A stretch of 64,000 nucleotides of DNA, taken from NCBI GenBank assembly GCA_963556145.1, contig OY744464.1, positions 2,294,001 to 2,358,000 of the forward strand, in the 5' to 3' direction. Both the position numbers and the translations under genes were made by a program. The stretch is from Hygrocybe punicea. Taxonomy: Eukaryota > Basidiomycota > Agaricomycetes > Agaricales > Hygrophoraceae. This document shows positions 21,401-32,390 of this stretch, piece after piece. The notes below the pieces were generated by a model. The model made no database searches and had not been told where the DNA came from. It saw only the letters and a program-made list of their open reading frames with translations. Position 1 is the first letter of the stretch; each line of letters begins with the position of its first letter.

Positions 21401-24400
21401 TGATGTTATGGCTCAAAGCATGCCTGTCACCACAAGAGATCAGAGATAGAATCATGGATCCCAACTCAGACTTCCAAAAAAGATTTGTTGAATATCTTGA
21501 AAGTGTTCATATTGGTGAATTTATGACTGGCACAATGGATGACATAAGAGCCAATGTCAATGCTCAATCCATGAAAAAAGATTACAAAGATCCAACTCAA
21601 ACCTTGCCTGATACACCACCTCCTCTGTGCAATGACAAACATGAAGACATGAATGATCAATGCATTGAATGCAAGAATGTTGAGTCATGGTGGAACCGAT
21701 TTAGAAACACTGTGGATGATTTGATACTTCACTCCAATGTTCATAATTGTGGCAGATACAAGTCTAATGCTGAGAAAGTAAATAGAAAAGACAGACCCAC
21801 CTGCATGAACAAACATGGAAAATGCAAAGCTAGATTTCCAAGACCATTGTTTGAATCCACTCAAGTTGATCCAAAGACTGGTGCTCTGAATGTGAAAAAG
21901 GGTGAAGCATGGATTAACACATTAACCCCACTTGTAACATATCTATTACGCTGCAACACTGATATCACAAGTCTTCTATCTGGCACAGCAATCAAGGCGA
22001 TTGTAGCATACATATCTGACTATATAACTAAACTAGGACTAAAAACTTATAGCATATTTGATACTATCAGAAGTGTATTTGACAGAAATTCTGAGATGCT
22101 TGGTGGATCAATGCAGAGAAAAGAAAAAGCTAGAAAATTAATCACACAAATTATCAATACATTAACAGCCAAACTGGAAATAGGTGGACCCATGTCAGCT
22201 CTATATTTGCTGGGCAATCCTGATCATTACACTAGCCACAAGTTTATTCCTGTGTATTGGAAAAATTATGTCAGAGAAGTGTTAAATGCTTGGAAAACAG
22301 ATGGTGATACAGAAATGTCAAGTGAGCCAGATAGAGTAGTCCTCCGAAATCAGCAAGGTACTTTTGTTGGAACATCAATGGTGCATGATTACATTTACAG
22401 ACCTCAAATGTTTGAGGATGTCAATCTATATGAATGGATTCAATGTGCCAAAAAAGTTAAAATCGAAAGAAAAATAGTTCATGATGAAATTCACAGTGAA
22501 GATGAATTACTTTTAGAGCCAGCATTACAAGATTCAGCTAATGCTTGTTTTTTTGGAGCACCAACTACTACTCATTCTGAAACCGATGTTGATTCTGATG
22601 ATCTCAATATTGATAAGGATAACATATTATTTGATCAAGACAATGATGATTACACAGATGAAACAGACAGTATGCATTCTGACAATGTAGAACACGTATT
22701 GTTCCTGCAAGATCATCCACTTTATGAAACACATTGCATCGACTTCCATGAACAATATCATTTGGTTCCAAATTTCATCGGTGGTTCACTTCCCAGACGT
22801 GACAGAGGAGATAGAGAATATTATTGCACAACCATGTTAACCTTGTTTAAACCATGGAGATCCAGTCATGACTTGAAATTAGAGGACCAATCTTGGGATG
22901 AAGCATTTGACACTCACGAATTTACCAAAAGACAAATACAAATAATGGACCATTTTAATTTGAGATATGAATGCAATGATGCCAGAGATGACTTTTCAGC
23001 ACAACTCAAGAAGGGTGAAATGTTACCAGATGGCACATGCCCACAGTTTATGACTGGAGACATGATATCACATCTGGATGATGACTACAGTCAAAATGGT
23101 GAAGACATAGATTATGCAGCAGATGGTCAAGATGGTCAAGATGGAGAATATCATCTAAATAAATACACTGACCTTGGAAGTCATGGCACATTGATCAAAG
23201 CACAAATGGAATCTACAGAAAATGTTGTTAGAAACGTGGGTTGGTTGGATGCCTGTCCAGAAGGCAATGTAGCAGTGAACATAAATCCACTTGATGTGGA
23301 AGTGCATAAGTCAGCATCTCAATGGAAATCTGCAGTTCAAGACAAAAGACAACAAATTCTTGAAGAACGTAACCAGAATATTCCTTCGAGGTCACATAAG
23401 CATGACAAACAATATTCAGACCCCAATGAAAATAATGTGATGGTTGTTGACCAGTCATACTTTATGCACAATTTCAAAGCAGAGAATGCACAAAGACAGC
23501 TTTTGATTGACACTACTGTTCAACAATTCCACTTGAATACAGAACAAGATAGGGCATTCAGAATTATTGCAAACCATGCTTCATCATGTAGTGAACAACT
23601 AAAAATGCATATTGGGGGCATGGCTGGCACAGGAAAATCACAAGTGATCAAAGCTGTTGTTGATTTTTTTAAAGCTGCAAATGAGTCTTACAAATTTGTT
23701 ATCCTTGGTCCAACTGGAACATCCGCTGCATTACAGAATGGTTCCACATATCATTACTTCTTGGGCATTAATCCGAACTCATCTGGTAAAAATGAAGCCA
23801 CCAACATTGCTCAGCTCAAGGGCAGATTAGAAGGAGTTGACTACATATTCATTGATGAGGTTTCAATGATATCTTGTCATGACTTGTATAAAATCAGTGC
23901 CAAACTTGCTAAAGCAACAAACATTCATGACCTGCCATTTGGTGGGATAAACATGATATTTGCTGGAGACTTTGCACAATTGCCACCTGTTGGAGGATCA
24001 GCATTATATAGTGGAACAGTTGGCACACAAGCACACTCTGGATTAACACCATATGCTCAGGAAACCGCTGTTGGCAAAGCGCTTTGGCATCAGGTAACCA
24101 CAGTTGTTATTCTCAGGGAAAACATGAGACAAAAGACTCAAACTCCCCAAGATGCAAAGTTCAGAACTGCATTGGTCAATATGCGATATGGAAAGTGTAC
24201 TCCAAATGACATTATATTTTTGAGAAGCCGGATTGCAGGGAAAAGACCTGATCAACCTAATGTTGCCTCTAAGAATTTCAGAAATGTCCCAATCATCTGC
24301 GGCATTCACTCTCAAAAGGATCAGATCAATTTGCTTGGCTGTGAAAGATTTGCAAAAGACACAAACCAGAAATTAATCAACTTTTATTCTATTGATAGAT

Positions 24401-24585
24401 GGGGAAAGGAAAAGGATGCATCTATAAGAAATAAATCAAAAGGCAAATCAAAAGCACTTCATGAATCTGGTGAGATAGACTTTGATACTCAAAGAGAAAT
24501 ATGGAAGGTGCACCATGGTGGAACAGAAAATTTTGCTGGTAAATTATCCTTGTGTGTTGGAATGCCAGTCATGCTTAGAAACTAG
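18049..24585 (+). pseudogene. Helitron Rep-helicase protein, copy A
   Basis: One frame runs from 18049 to 24585, broken by TAA at 19102-19104 and 19309-19311. Before the breaks come a hydrophobic segment (about 18490-18570), the YVGGGKK motif and an HKCIDC pair. Then come about eleven 17-residue linker repeats, a DUF6570-like region (CAVCGRL to ENDIPVVV), Helitron_like_N (LLMYNDKRFQRDPHFPLIAFN) and the HUH motif HMHMMLW at 21391. The tyrosine motif YISDYITK is at about 22009, Walker A GMAGTGKS at about 23618, Walker B FIDEVSM and RENMRQ. The protein would nick and unwind DNA for rolling-circle transposition. It ends at a TAG formed by the inserted CTAG terminus of Helitron B, so it lacks helicase motifs V-VI. 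An upstream piece (17693-17962) lies in another frame. Confidence 0.8.
19078..19680 (+). repeat. 51-bp repeats encoding a 17-residue linker (copy A)
   Basis: About eleven units encode variants of HPEKHQQQNLAAVQRY. Two units carry the TAA stops that break the protein. The unit is rich in Glu, Lys, Gln and Ala and should be helical. It sits between the C-x2-C region and the DUF6570-like region, as it does in copy C, but is absent from copy B. Confidence 0.85.
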
Positions 24586-24625
24586 TGGGGTGTGGGCCAT
24601 TGCTTTGCATGGCATATTACTCGTC
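24582..24625 (-). other. Helitron B 3' terminus: hairpin plus CTAG
   Basis: Read on the minus strand: a hairpin GCCATGC-AAA-GCAATGGC (seven pairs, one bulge), 10 bases, then CTAG followed directly by T of the flanking Helitron A sequence. A hairpin shortly before CTRR, inserted 5' to a T, is the canonical Helitron 3' end. The stop codon of the Helitron B protein is only about 70 bases upstream of it. Confidence 0.8.
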
Positions 24626-24653
24626 CCTCCTTTTTTTAGCAGGAGAACAAATA

Positions 24654-27600
24654 TTAAGATTGAGCATATATAAACAGTACAGCATTATTACCATTACATG
24701 ACAATAAATTAATATTTGAAAAGTTATCTATATCACCTTCATTAATGCAAATTGATCTGGTTGATATACCATCATGAAACCATACCATACTGTTGATGAA
24801 TATGCGGGCAGTAAAATGTGCATCACCAAAGTACACAATTCCTCTCAATGTGTAAGCAGTGGATATGTCATCTATTGACAAGTTTATAACTTGACTAATT
24901 ATTAAATTCTCAATAGAGTCAACTGTAAACATGATTAGAGGTGGAATTTTGTTAAATGCAATAAATTTAGTAATCTCTCCCCAACACAATTGACATTTGT
25001 GCTGTTGTCTATTAACTATGATTTGAGCAAGACATGTTGAGATTGTTCCAGAAAATGAATATGAACAATGAAAGATGGCGTCACATCTATCATTTTCCAG
25101 AATGGTTATGTTTTCACAATTGATACATTTAAGACAAGTTGAAGTCATTGGTTCATTTGCTTTCATTATATAATGGGCCAAATCACTTATGGCAATGCCA
25201 ACTTGACCATAAGGAAATATTTCGGGTTTATCTTGATGCAATAAATGTCTGATTGTATTTCTAACTGTTTCTAAATCTGTTGTGTGATTCTTGGATCGTT
25301 TGAATCCTAAGCTCAAAATCTTTAATATTTCATTGATGCTATTGAATCTTTTTTTCCAACTTGATGGATCTTCATTCCATATTGCTAGTAATATTGTAAA
25401 GAGTGAATCATAAGCACAGCTCCAATCTTCCGCATCCCATATAAACCCTTTTGGTTCATTTAATTCAACAGTACTTGTTTTTCGTCTTTTTTTCACTATG
25501 GAAGATGAACTTACAACTTGTTGTAATTTTCGTTTTTTATTTTGCAATACATTGGCCGTCGAATTTTTATGAGTGACAGTGATTGGAACAGTTCCTTTTG
25601 CAGGAACAAAGTTGAGGTTTCTGAAATCTGCCTTTTGATTTTTGTTCATATGTTTAATTAATTGCCATGGAGAGGGCTGTGTTGTGTATTGATTTAGTTG
25701 CTCCGTGGCTTTCCATGCGATAGCATGATGAATGTTTTTTGGAATATATGACTTTCCTTTCCATTTTCTAAATTGATCAATGATAGAATTTCGCTGATCT
25801 CCCTTGACATGGTCTGGTAAGAGTCCTTGATATTTCAGTTTGGTAATCTCATCAAGCAGTTCTAATTCTCTGAATTCTTGCCTGAGATATCCAGAAGCAC
25901 CACCTGTAATTACTTTAGGATCAAAGCCTTGCATGATGATAGTTCCTGCTGCAGAAGCACTTCTTGATAAGCAAGTATAATAGGATTGGTGGTTTCTACA
26001 ACTACTGAGGTCAACTACATTGTTAGGACGAGTACGTCCTTGACATGCATAATCAGTCATTGCAAAATTAGGCAGTACCAACACTTGTTCTCTTGACAAA
26101 GATATCACATCATCATTCGGTAATGAGCACATGGTGGACATGACATGTTTTGTAATCGGAACCACATTTTCAGGAAGTCCTTCTATGTTAATTTTTTTTG
26201 GAGGATTCAATAATCTGACAAATAAAGTGTCCAGTACAGTTTGTTGCTCAGGACCTATTGCACTCTGCCAACCCACAACTATGCCCTCTGCTCCTTTGGT
26301 AATGCAGCACTCTGTTGCATCATTGTTCCTCAGCATCACTGGCATGCCTACACATAAGTCCAATCTTCCTGGTATATGATCAGAGGATGATGCATGTGGT
26401 TGGCTCCAAAGTAGCTTTTGGAGTGAAGGTTCCAATATCTTTGTGTGTCGAATAGGATCCAAAATTGTTGACATGTGATGAGATTTTCTTTTGCTATTGG
26501 AACTAGTAGGATCATTCCATCTGTCTATGGAATAGAATGATGTTAATGGTCTCCTATTTTCAGCAGCAAAACGTTGAATACCAAGTTCATTGATTTTGTC
26601 TTTTTGTGCATTCAATGCAGTTATAACTGACACATTCCTGAATTTCTTTTGGGCTAATTTTGGATCATTTGGACCTTTTCCTGCAACACGAGTACGAAGA
26701 AATGCAATATCTTTGGGAGTACATGCTTTGTATCTCATGTTTTCCAAAGCAAGCCTCAGTTGGACATCTTCTTCTGACTGATTGGTTTGTCTCATATTTT
26801 CATGTAATATAACAACTGTTGTTATTTGATGCCAAAGAGCTTTGCCTATAGCCGCTTCCTGATTTGCTATAGTTTGACTGGAATTGATTTGGACACCAAC
26901 AGTTCCAGAGTATAAAGGAGCACCACTCATAGCTGGTGGAAGTTGGCCAAAATCTCCTGCAAATATCATATTAATGCCACCAAAGGGTTCATCATAAACA
27001 CCACGTGCTTTTGCACACTGAGCACTGATTTTATACATATCTCTGCAAGATAACATTGACACCTCATCAATGAAAATGTAATCCACACCATCAAGATTGG
27101 CATGTACTTGTGCAAGGGAACGAGATGATCCTCCCTGATTAATTCCAAGAATGGAGTGATATGTGGATCCATTTACAAGGGCAGCAGCACCACCGGTTGG
27201 TGCAAGAACCACAAATCGATGATTTTCGTTGTGTTTACCAAAAAAACTAGTCAATGCTTTGATGACTTGTGATTTCCCTGTACCTGCCATCCCACCAAGA
27301 TACATGCGTAGCTTATCAGAACCGTTAATCAAGGTAGAGTGATTCGCAATGATATGAAATGCTCTCTTTTGGTCAGTGTTCAACTTGTAATCATTGATAG
27401 TTACATCAATAAGATGACGATCAGCTCTGTTTGCAGGAATAAACATATGGTTGATGTATGCTGCATCCACTATCTTGACATCATTATATTGAAAATTTCC
27501 CAATTTATTTATGGTTGCTGTGTTTGTTGGTAAATTTTTATTTCTGTCATCGATGATTTCCTTTTTCTTTGCAAGGACTGCAGTTCTCCACAATTTTGCT

Positions 27601-30600
27601 GATTGTACTACAGGTGGTTCTATAGGTATCAACGGTCCTATATCTGGGGTACCATCAATACAATCATCGAGCCACCCTGACCTTTTCAAAGTTCTTTCAG
27701 CTATCAGCATTTGATCTTTCCTTTTTTGTCCTTTTTGACCAAGTTTCAGGAGTATTTCCGTGTCATTATTGTCTTCATCAATATTGTTGTTGAAGTCGTC
27801 GCCATTAAATGCAAATTCAGCATTGTGCATGTCATCCAGTTCATCAAGACCGTTTGAGGTCACCCATGAATACCTTATATTTGCAGTATTATTCTTCTGA
27901 CGTTTAGCAGAGAAATCATCTCTTGCATCCAAACATTCATACCGCAGACCAAAGTATTTCATGATCTCTAGTTCTCTTTTAGAAAACTCGTGGTCTATAA
28001 AAGCATTATCCCATGTTTGTAATTTACTTTTGAGTTCTTTGCCACTTCTCCATGGCTTGAAAAACGTTAACATTGTACAACAATAATATTCTCGATCACC
28101 ACGGTCAGCCCTTGGCAAAGTGTTCGGAATAAAATTAGGAACTATGAAAGGATCATTCCCTTTCATTTTGGCATGGTGGGTAAGATATTGTGGATGATTG
28201 GAATGTAAAGTATAATCATTTTCAAATTTTGTCAATTTATTAAGATCAACTTCATTTGTTTTATCAACTATTTCTGTGCCTGCATGTCTATTCAAACTAT
28301 CAGGTTTTGGAATTTCATCTATCTCCATGAGTATATCATTATCAACGACATCAGACAAGTTGTCATCACTGGAATAGTCAACATTAGTAGGTTCAGTGCA
28401 AGAGTCAGACAAATCATCACAGCCTAGATTGTCAAAAATTTGGTTTTGCACTGGTTCTTTTCTGGCCCTTTTGGTCTTTGTTTTGGTGCGTCTTTTCTTT
28501 GGTTCCATAGTGGCAAGACGTATCCAGTCATACAGTGATACATTATCATACAAGGCGGGTCTGAACATATAATTATTTACTTTGGAAAGTCCAATGTATG
28601 CGCCATTATTCTTACCAATAACAACCTTTTGTGCATTATTTTGGTCTTCACATATATTAGGAATTTCTTCATCAGACCATGCACTGATAACCTCTTTAAC
28701 ATAAGATCTCCAAAAGAATGGCACGAATTTATGACTGGTGTAGTGATCAGGATTTCCAAGGACATATAATGAAGCCATTGGAGCACCAATTTCCATTTTG
28801 GAGGTGAGTGAATTGACTATTTGTGTAAACAGCTTTCTGACTTTGTCTTTTCTTTTCAGGTCACCACCAATCATTTCGGAATTCTTATCAAAAATACTTT
28901 TTATCACTTCAAAAATGCTATAGGTCTTCAAGGAGAATTTTGTAATATAATCTGTTATGTATGCAACTATGGCCTTTATAGCAGTACCTGATAATAAGCT
29001 GGTCACATCAGAATTGCATCGTAGCATATATGTAACTTCAGGTGTCACCGTGTTCATCCAAGGTTCACCATGCTTGAGGTTGAGAGCACCAGTGTTAGGT
29101 TCTACAAAAGTTTGTTGAAAGATATCACGGGGAAATCGTCGTTTACATTCACCTTTCGAATTAAGACAGTATGGCTTTTTTTTGCCATCATGCCTGTTAT
29201 GTACATTTAATCGCAATAAAAGATCATCTACAACATCTTGAAACCTTTGCCACCATGTTGATCTTTTGTTGTGATATTGACAATTCATGGAACAATTATA
29301 TGATGGTGGATCTGGCATGACACATGTTGGTGGTTGATATTCAGGTTTCGACATTGTCTGTTCCATTTTCTGTGATACCTCATCTTTAGAACCTGTCATG
29401 AATTGTCCTACACACAAACTTTCCAAATATTCCACTAATCTTTTCTGAAAGTCAGAATTTTCACCCATAATTTTGTCACGTATTTCCTGAGGTGTAAGGC
29501 ATCCCTTTATCCACAACAGCATATGAAGATGCAAGGTAAGACGTCCTTGTTTCTCTACCGTTGCATAATAACCTGATGTGTTTCCATACAGGCCAGGATG
29601 AGATTCATTTATTCCTAATATATGTTTGATGAACATTTCAGTAGTAAAGTGAAAAAAGCGGGCTCCAGCAACTGGATTATTTGCAATTAGTTTGTAACAA
29701 TCCTGGGGTAGACGTAGTTTAGGATAAAACTTTTCTTTGTTGTCAGCATAATATAAGCATAGTGGGTGATTGATGTCTGCAGGTGCAAAAGTGATAAACC
29801 AAGTCGGAGCACCAATATAGGATATCAGAGACCAAATCTCATTTCGCATGTATTTCTTGTTAGTAATTGAACCTTTGACCTGACCAGCTACGTGATCCAG
29901 ATCAGAAATGAGTTTATAGCATGCTTTCTCTTCCGATGTATCTGGTTTGACTCTATCACCTCTAGACAATCTTTTAGAGAGGTCATCCAAAACAGCTGTA
30001 TTGATATTCATCAGGCGATCTGCAATATCGTTGAAATTATGTTTGTTAGTCAACAAATATCCTCCGGTTGTACTGTCTTTGATTTGTTCTTGATTGAATG
30101 CAATCAATGGAAAATAGGGATCGGTTTGAAATCTTTTGTCATGGTACATCAGGAGATGTCTTTTGTGCATCATATCACTGATGCTTAAAACATCCTTGTC
30201 TATGCTGCTAATACCACCCAAGCCATATGGAAATAGGCAGGGGAACATCATAGGATATAATTGAGGATTATTAAAGAATGATTCTGGATTTCTAGCATGG
30301 CTTATGGCAAGAACACCACCATGGTCATCTATCAAGTGCTTGGTGGCTCTAGCTATTAATGCTTTTGGACTTGTAATATCTAGATCTTCGCCAGTTACAC
30401 CACTAACAACAAAGGGACAAGGCCCATCTTCAACACCATCTTCCTCTTCATTGTCAAATGCACTAGTGGCTTCCGGTTCCTTATTTGTGTCTGCTGGTCG
30501 ATATGCAACCACAACGGGAATTCCATGATCTGGATATTGTGCTAGATTTTCATAGGAGATATCTAAATCATAGTAATCCATGTGATTCAATTTCAGCCAT

Positions 30601-32390
30601 TCTAAAGCTGCTGAAACTCGCCTTCGGCGAACCAATAAAGGCGTTCGCTCCATGTCTTCTGGAGTTGGTCTGGCAGGACCAGTGAAAATAAAGGCTAGCA
30701 CTTCATCAAGTTCTTTAATTGTTGGAGGCAACCGTTGATATATCTTTGGTGTTGGGTTTTGAAACATGATGGCATTTGCTTTCATTTTATGCATCCCAGA
30801 GGAGACACGAACAATACATTTGTTGTGACGAACACGGGCAATCAAAAGTTGTTCAGCAAATGTTAGATTTTGAAGTTGTGCAGGAATTCTTCCCATCCAA
30901 AGTCCATTTGCCAAAGCATATTTGGGAGTTTGGCCTTTATTCAGACTGAGCACACATGGTTTGCATATCCATTTACATGTGTCATCTAGCACTGGACCTT
31001 TGATATCCTCTATTGGATCAGAACAATGATATCGTTCACATCTTGTGATTCCCATATTGTCTCTAGTTAATATTTTCAGATTAACCTTCGTCTTTGACAA
31101 TAAAGACATGTTTTTCAATGCAACCAATTGACCACATACAGCACACCCACTTTCTTGGAAACATTCGGGTGATGTATCTCTGCACCAGTTGCTGATTATG
31201 GTTTCCTTCAATTCAATAGATGGTGGACGAGGAGGAAATAATTGCTCATCTGACTTGTCCAATTCTTCTTTCATTTTAGTCTGAGTTTCTTCTTTTCCGC
31301 ACTCATATGTTTCTGTCATTTGTTGTCTTTTGTACCACTCTTTACACTTATCTTTATTTGATTTAATATCATGCACATGAAAAATAGAAACATGAGTATC
31401 ACAAGCTGAACAATGATGCCTCATTAATGCCACAGATAGATCTTGTCCATGTAATCTTCGTAATGTCTTTGACAAATATATACCATGTATTGTTGTTATT
31501 TCACCAATATCCTTCACTGTCAAATTTGGCAGAAGTTCATGTAAAGACATTTTAACACATGCATAATTTTTTCTATCTTCATATAAAGTGTTGGCAGTTT
31601 GTTCATCAATATGCCCCACATATTCGAATAATATGTCAGAATCATGGTTGATATTATTAGACGGTAGCATGAAAGATTGAATAAAGCTAAACTTGAATGT
31701 TGGTATTCGTTTACCACCACCAATGTAGTCATATCTATGAACGGAATTTATATATAAAGATTTAAACAAGTTTCTGAATAAATTCAAATTGAACATAATT
31801 ATGTTTGAACGGCTATGCCGTATTATGAAACATAGTGTGGTCCACAGCAATGTTGCATGTGATAGAGAACTAGTAATACAATGAAACAAATATGATCTGA
31901 AATCATGTCGTCTCAATAGCGATCGCATTAGCAATGCATTGATCATTTTACAACGACATTGAACAGTGATAGGTTTGAGAAGACAATACAAAGCGAAGAG
32001 ATATTTAGGAGGTAAGAAATATGTTCTGTCATATTGAATAGAACGTAATTGCATTTTGAACGCGCTATTTTTAAATGTAGTCCAAACGAATAATGGATCG
32101 ACCGTCAAGTTATCTTTTGTTATTTCAATGAACTTTACACATTGTGTTGCATTTATTTGCATCAATATTGTTGCATCGCCCTGATCTGGGGCAAACTCAT
32201 GTTCTATGAGTTTTCTTTGAAAAACACCCAATTCTTGGGTCAATGCCGATATCAAAGGAGCGGATATTGGTTCAAGAGAGATATACATAAGTTGGTCTTG
32301 GCATAGTTGTGGAAATATGGTTGCGTTTGCAAGGAAATGTAGATAAGTCAATACCGCAATGCAGACATGCATGATATCGTGGAGATTCAT
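24654..32390 (-). CDS. Helitron Rep-helicase with C-terminal USP-like protease domain, copy B
   Basis: A single 2578-codon frame without stops. In order: a signal-like hydrophobic N-terminus (about 8-32), another hydrophobic region (about 165-190), YIGGGKR (about 222), HHCSAC (about 328), a DUF6570-like region (about 415-620) and Helitron_like_N (about 740). The HUH motif HLHMLLW (about 953) and two-tyrosine motif YITDYITK (about 1146) follow, then PIF1 helicase with Walker A GMAGTGKS (about 1700), FIDEVSM, FAGDFGQLPP and SYYTCLSRSASAAG (about 2140). The last 260 residues look like a ubiquitin-specific protease: WSCAYDSLF (catalytic-type Cys about 2325), CLKC and CQLC zinc pairs, and HFTARIF (His about 2525). 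It lacks the 17-residue repeats of copies A and C. All key residues are present, so it could be active. Confidence 0.85.
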   Translation of the reverse strand: MNLHDIMHVCIAVLTYLHFLANATIFPQLCQDQLMYISLEPISAPLISALTQELGVFQRKLIEHEFAPDQGDATILMQINATQCVKFIEITKDNLTVDPLFVWTTFKNSAFKMQLRSIQYDRTYFLPPKYLFALYCLLKPITVQCRCKMINALLMRSLLRRHDFRSYLFHCITSSLSHATLLWTTLCFIIRHSRSNIIMFNLNLFRNLFKSLYINSVHRYDYIGGGKRIPTFKFSFIQSFMLPSNNINHDSDILFEYVGHIDEQTANTLYEDRKNYACVKMSLHELLPNLTVKDIGEITTIHGIYLSKTLRRLHGQDLSVALMRHHCSACDTHVSIFHVHDIKSNKDKCKEWYKRQQMTETYECGKEETQTKMKEELDKSDEQLFPPRPPSIELKETIISNWCRDTSPECFQESGCAVCGQLVALKNMSLLSKTKVNLKILTRDNMGITRCERYHCSDPIEDIKGPVLDDTCKWICKPCVLSLNKGQTPKYALANGLWMGRIPAQLQNLTFAEQLLIARVRHNKCIVRVSSGMHKMKANAIMFQNPTPKIYQRLPPTIKELDEVLAFIFTGPARPTPEDMERTPLLVRRRRVSAALEWLKLNHMDYYDLDISYENLAQYPDHGIPVVVAYRPADTNKEPEATSAFDNEEEDGVEDGPCPFVVSGVTGEDLDITSPKALIARATKHLIDDHGGVLAISHARNPESFFNNPQLYPMMFPCLFPYGLGGISSIDKDVLSISDMMHKRHLLMYHDKRFQTDPYFPLIAFNQEQIKDSTTGGYLLTNKHNFNDIADRLMNINTAVLDDLSKRLSRGDRVKPDTSEEKACYKLISDLDHVAGQVKGSITNKKYMRNEIWSLISYIGAPTWFITFAPADINHPLCLYYADNKEKFYPKLRLPQDCYKLIANNPVAGARFFHFTTEMFIKHILGINESHPGLYGNTSGYYATVEKQGRLTLHLHMLLWIKGCLTPQEIRDKIMGENSDFQKRLVEYLESLCVGQFMTGSKDEVSQKMEQTMSKPEYQPPTCVMPDPPSYNCSMNCQYHNKRSTWWQRFQDVVDDLLLRLNVHNRHDGKKKPYCLNSKGECKRRFPRDIFQQTFVEPNTGALNLKHGEPWMNTVTPEVTYMLRCNSDVTSLLSGTAIKAIVAYITDYITKFSLKTYSIFEVIKSIFDKNSEMIGGDLKRKDKVRKLFTQIVNSLTSKMEIGAPMASLYVLGNPDHYTSHKFVPFFWRSYVKEVISAWSDEEIPNICEDQNNAQKVVIGKNNGAYIGLSKVNNYMFRPALYDNVSLYDWIRLATMEPKKRRTKTKTKRARKEPVQNQIFDNLGCDDLSDSCTEPTNVDYSSDDNLSDVVDNDILMEIDEIPKPDSLNRHAGTEIVDKTNEVDLNKLTKFENDYTLHSNHPQYLTHHAKMKGNDPFIVPNFIPNTLPRADRGDREYYCCTMLTFFKPWRSGKELKSKLQTWDNAFIDHEFSKRELEIMKYFGLRYECLDARDDFSAKRQKNNTANIRYSWVTSNGLDELDDMHNAEFAFNGDDFNNNIDEDNNDTEILLKLGQKGQKRKDQMLIAERTLKRSGWLDDCIDGTPDIGPLIPIEPPVVQSAKLWRTAVLAKKKEIIDDRNKNLPTNTATINKLGNFQYNDVKIVDAAYINHMFIPANRADRHLIDVTINDYKLNTDQKRAFHIIANHSTLINGSDKLRMYLGGMAGTGKSQVIKALTSFFGKHNENHRFVVLAPTGGAAALVNGSTYHSILGINQGGSSRSLAQVHANLDGVDYIFIDEVSMLSCRDMYKISAQCAKARGVYDEPFGGINMIFAGDFGQLPPAMSGAPLYSGTVGVQINSSQTIANQEAAIGKALWHQITTVVILHENMRQTNQSEEDVQLRLALENMRYKACTPKDIAFLRTRVAGKGPNDPKLAQKKFRNVSVITALNAQKDKINELGIQRFAAENRRPLTSFYSIDRWNDPTSSNSKRKSHHMSTILDPIRHTKILEPSLQKLLWSQPHASSSDHIPGRLDLCVGMPVMLRNNDATECCITKGAEGIVVGWQSAIGPEQQTVLDTLFVRLLNPPKKINIEGLPENVVPITKHVMSTMCSLPNDDVISLSREQVLVLPNFAMTDYACQGRTRPNNVVDLSSCRNHQSYYTCLSRSASAAGTIIMQGFDPKVITGGASGYLRQEFRELELLDEITKLKYQGLLPDHVKGDQRNSIIDQFRKWKGKSYIPKNIHHAIAWKATEQLNQYTTQPSPWQLIKHMNKNQKADFRNLNFVPAKGTVPITVTHKNSTANVLQNKKRKLQQVVSSSSIVKKRRKTSTVELNEPKGFIWDAEDWSCAYDSLFTILLAIWNEDPSSWKKRFNSINEILKILSLGFKRSKNHTTDLETVRNTIRHLLHQDKPEIFPYGQVGIAISDLAHYIMKANEPMTSTCLKCINCENITILENDRCDAIFHCSYSFSGTISTCLAQIIVNRQQHKCQLCWGEITKFIAFNKIPPLIMFTVDSIENLIISQVINLSIDDISTAYTLRGIVYFGDAHFTARIFINSMVWFHDGISTRSICINEGDIDNFSNINLLSCNGNNAVLFIYAQS

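Larger units (their letters stand above)
17693..24581 (+). mobile_element. Helitron copy A, decayed and truncated at its 3' side
   Basis: The element carries the N-terminal region, linker repeats, DUF6570-like region, Rep and most of the PIF1 helicase of a Helitron protein. It ends abruptly in helicase coding sequence (after LRN) where the 3' terminus of Helitron B begins (CTAG at 24582-24585, read on the other strand). The missing helicase C-terminus does not reappear beyond Helitron B, so it was deleted or lies elsewhere. The 5' limit is uncertain. Confidence 0.7.
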
